The position numbers were made by a program, and so were the translations under genes. The notes beneath the pieces are model-generated. The model was not told the origin of the DNA. It made no database searches and worked only from the letters and a program-made list of their open reading frames with translations. Shown here piece after piece: positions 1 through 10,125 of a stretch of 64,000 bases of DNA (position 1 is the first letter of the stretch; the number at the start of each line of letters is the position of its first letter). Source of the DNA: Macrothele yani (lineage: Eukaryota > Arthropoda > Arachnida > Araneae > Macrothelidae); the NCBI GenBank assembly GCA_039090855.1, contig CM077007.1, positions 18,091,515 through 18,155,514 on the forward strand, in the 5' to 3' direction.

Positions 1-1048
1 TATGGTCACTACCTGTGTTGAACTTGTTTAGCACACTTCAGTCTTCTATGACGAACTTTTTGTTACACATAATAAAATCAATTTCACTTGTCGTCCCATT
101 TGGATGTCTCCATGTCCATTTCCTGTGTGGCTTTTTCTTGAAGAAGGAGTTCAAGATGAAAAACCCTTCTGCCTCTGCAAACTCAACGAGAGTATTTCCA
201 CGCTGGTTTCTGTTGCCGTGACCGAATTTACCTACTGAAGTTTCATTCTGTTGCCGTTGCCCTATTTTTGCATTGAAATCTCCCATAATTATTTTCAAGT
301 GCTGCTTACCTTTATTATTTAGATGACAAATTTCCTCATAAAATTCTTCAATTTCTTCTTCAGGATGTCTTGTGGTGGGTGCATAAGTTTGAATAATCTG
401 AGCCTGGTATCTTTTCGAGAGTTGGATAACAAGTCGTGCAGCTCTGTCAGAGGAACTTTCAACTTCTACAACTTTATCCTTCATTTTCTTGTTTATTATA
501 AATCCAACACCACTAGTTCTGCCAGTATCTGTCCCACGATAGTAGAAGAGATGTCCACTTTTCAGTTCAATGAGATCTTCTCCTTTTCTCCTTACCTCAC
601 TTAGCCCCACGATGTCCCACTTGATCCTTTGTAGTTCCTCTTCCAATTCAAGAAGCCTTGAATCAGAAGATAGGGAGCGTCCATTGTACGTAGCCAAGGT
701 CAGCATCAGATGGCAGCCTAGTCCGGTCCTCCGGGGATTCTTAGCACCCTCTGCCTTCATGTCGCACTGGCCGCTGCCTTGGCCAGGTACATTCCAGCTG
801 CCGGAGACTGAGGGCCAAGATTTAAGTTGTGGAATCATTTTGGAGGGGTTTGGCCATAACTCACCACGCTGGCCAAGCGGGTTGGTGAGTGTGGGATAGA
901 ATTTCCTCTAATTCCGATGGTATAGTTATACCGCTATTGGCGGTCGTCAGAGCCCCTTTAGTGGGAACAGGATGCACCACGAGAAGGCGGGGTTGACATT
1001 TGTCAAGGAGAGGCTGTGATGTTACGCATCACCTGACCTTACATCCCA
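1..1048 (-). mobile_element. RTE-clade LINE copy A, 5' part, cut by window edge
   Basis: Minus-strand 5' end of a non-LTR retrotransposon. From 1048 leftwards come a ~210-base leader starting GGGATGTAAGG, then the start of the coding region at 838. It is about 95% identical by eye to copy B (1411-4597) and faces away from it. The rest lies beyond position 1. The clade is RTE, judged from the endonuclease wording (IKWDIVGLSEVRRKGE) and the C-terminal block seen in copy B. Confidence 0.9.
38..838 (-). pseudogene. RTE LINE endonuclease domain (copy A)
   Basis: A 266-codon open stretch encoding the apurinic-like endonuclease of the LINE, which nicks target DNA to prime reverse transcription. Seen are TYNGRSL near residue 50, GLSEVRR, TYAPT near 152, GDFNAKIG near 188 and SEIDFIMC near 252. 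A TGA at 38-40 replaces the Cys codon found in copies B and D, so the polyprotein is broken just before the DHRLV motif of the same domain. The start at 838 is the first Met; the real start is uncertain. Confidence 0.85.
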
Positions 1049-1051
1049 ATT

Positions 1052-1111
<60 letters not shown>

Positions 1112-1145
1112 GCAACTTGTTCTGGGTCTAAGAACAAGTTGCATG

Positions 1146-1182
<37 letters not shown>

Positions 1183-1367
1183 GATGTAAGGTCAGGTGAT
1201 GCGTAACATCACAGCCTCTCCTTAAGGTCAGGTGATGCGTAACATCACAGCTGTGAGGTTACGCATCACCTGACCTTACATCCCAATTTATTTATATATA
1301 TATATGGGATGTAAGGTCAGGTGATGCGTAACATCACAGCCTCTCCTTGACAAATGTCAACCCCGCC

Positions 1368-1410
<43 letters not shown>
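1049..1410. repeat. TA microsatellites with scrambled LINE 5'-end fragments
   Basis: The spacer between the two head-to-head LINEs holds TA runs (about 1051-1107, 1150-1178, 1389-1410) and a TC run (about 1372-1388). Interspersed are short copies of the LINE 5' terminus (GGGATGTAAGGTCAGGTGAT): forward at ~1180 and ~1305, a partial forward copy at ~1226, and a reversed copy at ~1250-1290. At 1109-1145 sits a snap-back copy of a piece of the LINE coding region (found at ~2690-2712). Confidence 0.85.
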
Positions 1411-1411
<1 letters not shown>

Positions 1412-1513
1412 GGGATGTAAGGTCAGGTGATGCGTAACATCACAGCCTCTCCTTGACAAATGTCAACCCCGCCTTCTCGTGGTGCATCCTGTTCCCACTA
1501 AAGGGGCTCTGAC
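1412..1513 (+). other. Candidate HDV-like ribozyme fold at LINE 5' end
   Basis: Pairing found by hand: P1 1412-1418 with 1484-1490 (seven pairs, two G-U); P2 1422-1427 with 1508-1513; P3 CCGC 1469-1472 with GTGG 1479-1482; P4 CCC 1494-1496 with GGG 1503-1505. The order P1-P2-P3-P1'-P4-P2' matches the nested double pseudoknot of HDV-like ribozymes, known at the 5' ends of some non-LTR retrotransposons. A ~40-base insertion between P2 and P3 and an atypical joining segment after P4 weaken the case. Confidence 0.25.
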
Positions 1514-1620
1514 GACCGCCAATAGCGGTATAACTATACCATCGGGATTAGAGGAAATTCTATCCCACACTCACCAACCCGCTTGGCCAGCGTGGTGAGT
1601 TATGGCCAAACCCCTCCAAA

Positions 1621-4580
1621 ATGATTCCACAACTTAAATATTGGCCCTCAGTCTCCGGCAGCTGGAATGTACCTGGCCAAGGCAGTGGCCAGTGCGACAT
1701 GAAGGCAGAGGGTGCTAAGAATCCCCGGAGGACCGGACTAGGCTGCCATCTGATGCTGACCTTGGCTACGTACAATGGACGCTCCCTATCTTCTGATTCA
1801 AGGCTTCTTGAATTGGAAGAGAAACTACAAAGGATCAAGTGGGACATAGTGGGGCTAAGTGAGGTAAGGAGAAAAGGAGAAGATCTCATCGAACTGAAAA
1901 ATGGACATCTCTTCTACTATCGTGGGACAGATACTGGCAGAACTAGTGGTGTTGGATTTATAATAAACAAGAAACTGAAGGATAAAGTTGTAGAAGTTGA
2001 AAGTTCCTCTGACAGAGCTGCACGACTTGTTATCCAACTCTCGAAAAGATACCAGGCTCAGATTATTCAAACTTATGCACCCACCACAAGTCATCATGAA
2101 GAAGAAATTGAAGAATTTTATGAGGAAATTTGTCATCTAAATAATAAAGGTAAGCAGCACTTGAAAATAATTATGGGAGATGTCAATGCAAAAATAGGGC
2201 AACGGCAACAGAATGAAACTTCAGTAGGTAAATTCGGTCACGGCAACAGAAACCAGAGTGGAAATACTCTCATTGAGTTTGCAGAGGCAGAAGGGTTTTT
2301 CATCTTGAACTCCTCTTCAAGAAAAAGCCACACAGGAAATGGACATGGAGACATCCAAATGGGACGACAAGTGAAATTGATTTTATTATATGTAACAAAA
2401 AATTCATCATAGAAGACTGCAGTGTGCTAAACAAGTTCAACACAGGTAGTGACCATAGATTGGTGAGATGTAAGATGCACCTCACCACTAAACTTGAGCG
2501 TGGCAAGCTCATAAGACAAACGAAATGTATTGACATAACCAACCTTAAAAAACACCATAATACCTTCAAGTTGGAACTGAAGAACAGGTTCTCTGCTTTA
2601 GAAGGCCTAACAGCGGAAGAAGTGGACATCTCTGAAGTTAACAGAAAAGTAACCAAAGCTCTTATGGAAACAGCAACAAAATTAGCTGGGTCTAAGAACA
2701 AGTTGCATGTAAATAAATTATCAGGAAAAACGAAAATGTTGATGCAAAAAAGAAGAGAGATGAGGACAACTAAAGAAGATGTGACTTCCAAAGTGGAATA
2801 TATAGAGCTATGCAAGACAGTAAGAAAAAGTATCACTGAAGACGTAAGAAAATTCAACTGTGAACTAGTAAGGAAAGCAATTGAAAACAACCAAAGCCTA
2901 AAGATAGCAAAGGGACATCTCAGTAAGGGAAGAAAACAGATTATGGCACTGAGAAAAGAAGATGGTTCTGTAACAAGAAATAGAGGCGAAATTTTGACAA
3001 GAGTGAAAGATTTCTACTCCAAATTATATGAAAGGGATGATACATGCACTCCAGACATCATGAAAGATACCAGTACCAGAGTTCCGCCAGTCCTTCCAGC
3101 AGAAGTTGCACATGCAATCAAGAACATGAAGCGGGGAAAAGCTCCAGGAGAAGATGGAATTACTGTAGACATCATACAAGAAGCAAGTGGAGAAATCGAA
3201 ACAGTACTCGCCCAAATTTTCACTCGATGCCTTAATGAAGGAAAGATTCCTGAGGATTGGAACACCGCTACAATGATCCTGCTACATAAGAAAGGTGACA
3301 TTGAGGATCTCGGAAACTACAGACCTATCAGCCTCCTATCAGTAGTTTATAAAATCTTCACTAAAGTTCTTTCACACCGCTTGAAGGTAACACTGGACAT
3401 GGCTCAACCGAGAGAACAAGCTGGATTCAGGAGTGGCTACAGCACAATAGATCATATCCACGTACTGAGAGAACTAATTGAAAGAGCGAGGGAATATGAG
3501 CTTCCATTGTGCATGGCTTTTATCGATTATGAAAAAGCCTTTGATTCGGTGAAACCATCAGCAGTTGCAATTGCTCTGAAATCCTGCGGTATTGAAGATG
3601 CATACATTAATATTATTCATAACATCTATGAAAATGCAAGTGCAAAGATTCGGCTGTTTGAAAATACAACACACATAAAAATTGGAAAAGGAGTGAGACA
3701 AGGTGACACCATATCTCCGAAGCTCTTTAATGCCACATTGGAAAATGTCTTTCAATCACTGAACTGGGAAAACAAAGGGATAAAGATTAATGGAGATTAT
3801 CTAACCCACCTTCGTTTTGCTGATGACATAGTCATTTTTGCAACTACCCCATCAGAGCTACAGAGTATGATCCAGGAACTTGCTGACAAGAGTAAAGAAG
3901 TGGGATTAAAAATGAACTTTCAGAAGACAAAAGTGATGTAAAATGCTTTTACAAGAAATGAAGATTTATCGATTGATGGAGAAAAGCTGGAGATAACAGA
4001 CACGTACGTTTATCTTGGACAGCAGATATCAAGTGAGGGTCACATTGGTGAAGAAATTAATCGGCGTACAAAACTTGCCTTTAGAGCTTTTGGAAGAAAC
4101 AGCATAATTTTCAAGAGCAATATGCCATTATGTCTTAAAAGAAAAGTGTTTGATCAATGCATCCTTCCAGTGCTTACGTATGGTGCAGAGACGTGGACCT
4201 TAGCTAAAAGAGACATACAAAGGCTGCAGACAACTCAAAAAAGCATGGAGAGGTGCATGCTTGGTGTAACCAGGAGAGATAAGAAGAGGAACTTGTGGAT
4301 CCGAAAAATGACAAGAGTGGAAGACATCATGATCAGAGTTAAATCCCTGAAATGGCAATGGGCTGGACATACTGCCAGAAGAACAGACCATCGATGGACA
4401 GCCGAAATTTTAGATTGGATTCCAAAGGACAGGAAAAGACCCAGAAGAAGACCACATGGAAGATGGGTGGATGAAATTCGAAAGTATGCGGGAGTGACAT
4501 GGAGGAGACTGGCACAAGACAGACCGTTGTGGAGGAAACTTGGGGAGACCTTCGTCCAGCAGTGGATTGATAATGGTTGA
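1621..4580 (+). pseudogene. RTE LINE endonuclease-reverse transcriptase (copy B)
   Basis: Three open pieces of one ancestral polyprotein. 1621-2412: endonuclease (TYNGRSL, GLSEVRR; GDVNAKIG where copy A has GDFNAKIG). A missing T near 2311 shifts the frame. 2424-3941: reverse transcriptase with YRPISLLSVVYKIF, FIDYEKAFDSV, GVRQGDTISPKLF and catalytic FADD. A TAA at 3939-3941 replaces Ser of copy D. 4122-4580: C-terminal block with [35 protein letters not shown] and [19 protein letters not shown]. It cannot make an intact protein, but most motifs survive, so it is fairly young. Confidence 0.9.
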
Positions 4581-4603
4581 CAATGATGATGATGATATAT
4601 ATA

Positions 4604-4892
4604 TATTTTTTTTCGATGTGCTGGAGAAAGGATTCTCTTATTTTTCCTATCTCGCGGTGTGGAAATAACATCACACCAATGCGAGATTTTGAACGGTCGG
4701 GTCATCCGGATAGTTCGGGCGCCATTATAACGAAGTAAATTTTCCGTCATTTCTGTCCACGCCAGGATTCGAACCCGGATCCCCTCACTCCGGAATAAGT
4801 CACTCTACCAATTGAGCTACGCGGACGTTTTATTCTGATTCCTATCTGCCTTTATGTCGTGTGCGTCCTTCGGGCAGGTACATCACATCTCC
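4604..4892 (-). repeat. tRNA-derived SINE (family A), complete
   Basis: In the sense direction (minus): a ~62-base leader, a tRNA-like domain at 4828-4765 with GTAGCTC box A and GGGTTCGAATC box B, a ~150-base body, and an A-run ending at 4604. The acceptor stem GTCCGCG/CGTGGAC pairs fully. The anticodon arm closes on a six-base TCCGGA loop, unlike a working tRNA. Confidence 0.8.
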
Positions 4893-5870
4893 TGGTACGT
4901 TACAGTACTTGTAATAAGATGGAGTATAGCATTGGATCAGGGCATATTTAATGCCAAGCTGTTGATGTAGGATCTTAGTTAGTTGATAGTGTCTGTAAAG
5001 GTATCGTTTTGATGCAAGGAGAATGCAGCTGGCTAAACTTGTTCTATGATTTCATTCATTTTTCCACACATTCTACGGCGTCTTCATCTGCAACTTTCAT
5101 TATGCGTTTCCTGTACTTCTGGCTTTCGATAACGCGGTTTCGAACCTCAATGAAGAATAACTCGGTACCTGGATAGAGCTCACGTTTTTTAAACATTGTA
5201 ATGCGGAGTGTTTGTCATTGTTTCTCAGATCTAAGGGGCTTGGATGTTTTTGTCAGAATTTAGCTGTTTCAGCATTTCAGTGGGTCTGAAATATTTTCTG
5301 ATTGAGGAAGAAGCTGAGCGGTATTCCGGTTCAATGCCTTTGTCAGCTGCAGTCACCACTATCAATGGCATGTTTCCCCCTTAAGATGTCTTGTTCGAGT
5401 TGTTTCTATTATTGTTATTTCAGGAGAATTAAATGAAATTATCCACAACCAACTGGACTTTACCTCTGGTGTAATGTCGCCTTTATTCCACACACAAAAA
5501 TTATCAAATTCACATCCTTCTACCCTCGAAACTTGAAAACAAAAAACCTTGAAAGACAGAATTTTTAATTTTTGAAGATGTTCAAAAGCAGTGAGATTGT
5601 GCAACTTGTCGAAAGCCTAAATGTGCTTTTGAAAACAGCTAGAGCTTGTGGCATGATCTATGGGTGAAGTGGTTGTAGTATCAGAAGTTTCTCAATTTGA
5701 AAGTTACAATCCTTAAAATCTGCACATTTCGTAATCTTTCTTTATTTGCCTCGAATCTGTATACGTTCGCTGTGTTCTTGCAGACATAGGCGCACAGCGT
5801 GTGCATAATCAGTCGAAAATGCACACCTGCATTCGCTTTCTGGCAAGAAAATGAGCTTGACGTACACACA
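4893..5870. other. No recognised gene; one small minus-strand ORF
   Basis: Non-repetitive as far as I can see. A 46-codon minus-strand reading frame at 5196-5056 contains IEVRNRVIESQKYRKRIMKV and ends with TGA. The residue make-up looks protein-like, but I recognise no family and see no splice context. It does not match the missing Hdc C-terminus. Confidence 0.3.
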
Positions 5871-7994
5871 CCGGCCATTGAATTAGAAACCTTTATGCAG
5901 ATCTACGTAAATGTCATTTACGAAGCGTATATGCAAATTACGTGGTCACGAGCAATCACCACGTGATCTAGACAACTATTTAAGACAACTACTCGTCAGT
6001 AGTGTTGATCACAATGGGAAAGACAAAGGATCTTTTAGAGTTCGATAAAATGTTTTTTGTGGGTGCCCGTCTGGCTGGAGTAACGATTTTAAAAACAGCA
6101 GAGCTGACTGATTTCTCAAAAGGTGAGATATCCTGGGCATTTATTAATGAAAAAGTAACCCACATTTCTTGTCTAAGAGGCGTAACTGTAACTCGACAAC
6201 AGTCTTTCAGGAACTAGATCGCCGTCGTCTGAGAAGGCTTGTACGGAGAAACACTACTTCCTGTGTGCAGCAATTTACCAAAGCATTCAATGAAGGCTGT
6301 TTCCGACCCACATCTCAACGAACTATGCGAGGAAATTGAAGAGGATCGGTGTTGGCAGTCACATGGCTATACGGAAGCCACTGATTTCTGCGAAGAACCG
6401 GTAAGTTCAGTGTGTCAGGAACACCGTGACTGGACACTGGAAAAACGTCATGTAGTCCGACGAGTCATATACGTAAACCACTCATTTCTGCGAAGAACCG
6501 GTAAGTTCGCCTACAGTGGTGTCAGGAACACCGTGACTGGACACTGGAAAAGAGTCATGTTGTCCGACGAGTCCTATACGTAAACCACTCATTTCTGCGA
6601 AGAACCGGTAAGTTCGCCTACAGTGGTGCCAGGGACACCGTGACTGGACACTGAAAAAAACATGTGGTCCGACGAGTCCTATACGTAAACCACTCATTTC
6701 TGCGAAGAACCGGTAAGTTCGCCTACAGTAGTGTCAGGAACACCGTGACTGGACACTAAAAAAAGGCATGTGGTCCGACGAGTCCTATACGGAAACCACT
6801 GATTTCTGCGAAGAACCGGTAAGTTCAGTGTGTCAGGAACACCGTGACTGGACACTGGAAAAAAGTCATGTAGTCCGACGAGTCCTATACGTAAACCATT
6901 CATTTCTGCGAAGAACCGGTAAGTTCGCCTACAGTGGTGTCAGGAACACCGTGACTGGACACTTGAAAAGAGTCATGTTGTCCGACGAGTCCTATACGTA
7001 AACCACTCATTTCTGCGAAGAACCGGTAAGTTCGCCTACAGTGGTGCCAGGGACACCGTGACTGGACCCAGAAAAAGCATGTGGTCCGACGAGTCCTATA
7101 CGTAAACCACTCATTTCTGCGAAGAACCGGTAAGTTCGCCTACAGTAGTGTCAGGAACACCGTGACTGGACACTAAAAAAGGCATGTGGTCCGATGAGTC
7201 TTATACGGAAACCACTGATTTCTGCGAAGAACCGGTAAGTTCGCCTACAGTAGTGTCAGGAACACCATGATTGGACACTTAAAAAAGGCATGTGGTCCGA
7301 TGAGTCCTATATAGAAACCACTGATTTCTGCGAAGAACTGGTAAGTTCGTCTACAGTGGTGTCAGGAACACCGTGACTGAACACTGAAAGACTGGGGAAA
7401 AGTCATGTGGTCCAACGAGTTGCGGTACATTTTGTTTTGCACTAATGGTAGGAAGAGAGTTTCGTGGGAGCCTCATAAAGCAAAGAATCCATCTTCTCTT
7501 GTAAACACAATTCAAGGTCTTGGAGATGGAGTCATGATGTGGGGCAAGCTCTGTTGGTACGGAACGGGTCCCCTGATATTGCTGGAGGGTCAGGTGTCCT
7601 CGAAGGATCATTGTTGCCGATCAAGTCTATTTTGCAATGTTGACTTTTTATCCAGCAGGTGACGATTATTTCATGGACCACAATTCTGGTATCAGTCGCG
7701 CAAGATTTATTCAGCAGTGGTTCTGCGAGCATGACAGAGACGTCCACCACCTTCCCCGGATCTGAACCCCATTGAGAATGTATGGAACATGTTATAAAAA
7801 CAGATTCGGAAGCAAAGTCCTCTTCCGTCAAATCTGAACCAGATAAAGGTCTGTCTGGCAAACGCCTGGTATGCTGTAAACTTAGATGCACCACAACATC
7901 TCGTGGAATCCATGCCAAATCGCATTCATGCTGTAATTCTGGTTAAAGGAGGTCGAACCCGGTATTGAATAAAAGTTTCTAATTCAGTGGCCGG
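5871..7994 (+). mobile_element. Tc1-like element with internally amplified coding segment
   Basis: The ends form inverted repeats: CCGGCCATTGAATTAGAAAC at 5871 and its complement ending at 7994, followed by TA. At 6014-6217 a reading frame starts MGKTKDLLEFDK and resembles the N-terminal helix-turn-helix of Tc1 transposases. Catalytic-domain pieces resume at ~7390 (KVMWSNE, GVMMWGKLCWYGTGPL) and run to ~7930. Between them lies the tandem array at 6371-7390, which lengthens the element from about 1.2 kb to 2.1 kb. The coding region is destroyed. Confidence 0.8.
6371..7390 (+). repeat. ~107-bp tandem array, about 10 copies, from Tc1 transposase
   Basis: Units begin near 6386, 6484, 6593, 6700, 6802, 6904, 7010, 7118, 7225 and 7326 with TTTCTGCGAAGAACCGGTAA. 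Most are about 107 bases; a subset lacking CGCCTACAGTGG is shorter. The unit reads CQEHRDWTLEK then a remnant of the W-S-D-E-S motif, the segment around the first catalytic Asp of the transposase. Copies are 90-95% alike by eye, so the expansion is more recent than the decay of the element. Confidence 0.9.
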
Positions 7995-9431
7995 TATGTG
8001 TTTTTGTGGGTTTCATTATGTGAAGCTTTGTTTCTCGTTTAGCTTTGGCCCTTAAGATTGATGATGTGCGCTTTCCTGCACTACATCGAAGCCCACCCGT
8101 GAAGAAAAGAGAAGGGAAACGAAACCAAATGGTGAAGAGCTTTCAAATATGAAAATTAAGACTGACGTGCCTTTGCCTGGTCTCCTTCCTATTGTTCCTT
8201 TCTTCTAGAAACCCGTGTTACTGATGGCGCTTTGAGAAACTTCAATTGCTTCTTCCACTATCTCCTGTGTCTGACCAACTTCCAGCCTTTCCATTACTCT
8301 TCATCTGCTGATTCTCGTAAATCGTGTTCCTGAATCGTTTAAATGAAACACATCTGTAGCTGCAACTTCCTACTAAATGAAGACGACTTAGCAAGCGCGA
8401 TACTTATAGCCGATTTGCTTTATGCTTCGGTAAAAGGCACAAATTCGTCTGTCCTTTTTTTGATATTTCTCTTTTTCATGTTCTTGCCCCCTTCTTGTAG
8501 CTGATAGGTGTGGCTCACAGGTTGATCTTTCATCATAGACTGGCAGCTCGTTGATTTTTTCATCAGTTTCAAGCTGACATCGCACAATATCCCCTAATAT
8601 TTTTGTTTGTCTTTTTGTTTTAGCAGTGCATTTTCTTGACGACCAGCCTATATTTTCCCTCTGTAACTGAATATCAATCGGCATTTATTTCCTTCTGGGC
8701 CACGAGATTGGTTATTCTTCACACCTACTACTGACCTTTTGCGAAAATAAGAAGTGCAAGTACGTTACGAATTACCGAGAAATTGTACATTAATTCAACA
8801 TAAACAACCATCTTATTTGTCTCTAGATATCTAATTGCATTAAGTTGTGCAGATGAAATGTCGGAATATTGACGGAAACTTCAAACATACAAAATACGCT
8901 GTAAAAGGAACTTTATCCATCAAAACAATCTCCGTCGGTCGCAACACACTTTTGCCAATGAGATACAAGCTTAGGTAAGTCGTCGTTAAAAAAATTCGAC
9001 CTTCGAGATGCGACAAACTCATGGGATGCGATTTCAACTAGCGTTCGATTGGGAAACGATTTACCTTTCAAGGTAAATCGTTCAGTGAACAGTTTTCCAC
9101 GCATAATATTGTATCAAGATCTTGGCATTGTGATGGTTTGACGCTTTAATTTACATATCACAAGTGACATCGCTCTATGTGCGAATTCCTATATTACTTA
9201 CCAACTGTACTAGTCTGCAAAATCCGATATTTCATCTACAACCTAATAATTTGATGAGCGATCCTGTTTTACAAGTTTTCGTTTTATGTGAAAGATTGTT
9301 TGGAAATTCATGAAATGTTAAAATCGTACATTTACGGCTATTTAACGGCGTTCCAACTTTTTGAAAACAGTTACGATCTCTAAGTATATTATTTATTTAC
9401 TTCTCGAATGGCCCTTCAGTTAAAGCAAAAG
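7995..9431. other. Intronic or intergenic sequence with a mariner tail fragment
   Basis: No gene seen. Minus-strand frames at 8885-9104 contain SRRSNFFNDDLPKLVSHWQK, like the C-terminal end of mariner transposases. That is the only recognisable part. Tentative. Confidence 0.4.
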
Positions 9432-9439
9432 ACTGAGAG

Positions 9440-10117
9440 CAAGGGCGCCGACTTCATCAAATTATTGGGGGGGGGGGCAGTCTCTTCCAATTGTCAGAAG
9501 GAAAATAATAAGGGGGGGGGGGAGAGTAAAAAGATGATCTACGAGATTCGACGTATATTTTAAAACGTAATTATAATTGCTCATCAGCAAATGATTTTCA
9601 AAAATAAAACTTAGCCTATGATTTTATAAAAATATCCAGAGCAATTTTATTTACAAACGTTTATATAAAAAAAATACGCGAAATTAGCTGGGTTACTCAA
9701 ACAAGAAGCGCAAAAAAAAAAAAAAAAAAAAAACACGTAGATAAATAAAGGCGCTAGAGATTATACGTTTCTGTACTTCTAATTATTTTATTTTTAATAA
9801 TTGTTTTAAACATTTACCACATATCACGAGAACATGTCAAACACAATCCGTGGCTGGCAATTCAGTTTCTTATCCAATGAGCAATGCTGAATATGGGAAA
9901 AAAGTTTTTATTTATTTCGTTATTTATTATTTTTTTGAAAATAAATCGCTTTGGCCTCATAAGTTGGAGCTTGGTCAACCTTATAACGCTAAAGCGATTA
10001 TTTAAATTAAACAGGGCGAAGAATATTGGGTGTGAAGGTCACTAACCCCCCCCCCTTCCAGCAAAATTATTGAAGGGGCGAAATTCACATCCTCCTCCCC
10101 AATAGTAGGCGCCTATG
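9440..10117. mobile_element. hAT-like nonautonomous element with 8-bp target duplication
   Basis: 678 bases. The ends are CAAGGGCGCCGAC and the complement of CATAGGCGCCTAC. ACTGAGAG flanks it exactly at 9432-9439 and 10118-10125, the 8-base duplication hAT transposases make. It has G-runs near both ends and no coding region. A relative splits the RTE relic at 13183. Confidence 0.8.
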
Positions 10118-10125
10118 ACTGAGAG

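Larger units (their letters stand above)
1411..4597 (+). mobile_element. RTE-clade LINE copy B, near full length
   Basis: About 3.2 kb. It has a 5' leader from GGGATGTAAGG at 1412, one long broken coding region (1621-4580) and a very short 3' end of ATGATG repeats right after the stop, as is usual for RTE elements. A poly-T stretch that is the reverse of a SINE tail follows at 4604. It lies about 5.8 kb from the nearest Hdc exon, on the opposite strand. Confidence 0.92.

Noticed and set aside
4765..4828. A functional tRNA gene.
   Set aside because: The acceptor, D and T stems pair, but the anticodon arm has a six-base loop, the domain sits inside a SINE with body and A-tail, and the same structure recurs at several places.
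6014..6217. Reading the MGKTKDLLEFDK frame as a host DNA-binding protein.
   Set aside because: It lies just inside a transposon terminal repeat and resembles the N-terminus of the Tc1 element at 35752-36932 ([12 protein letters not shown]).
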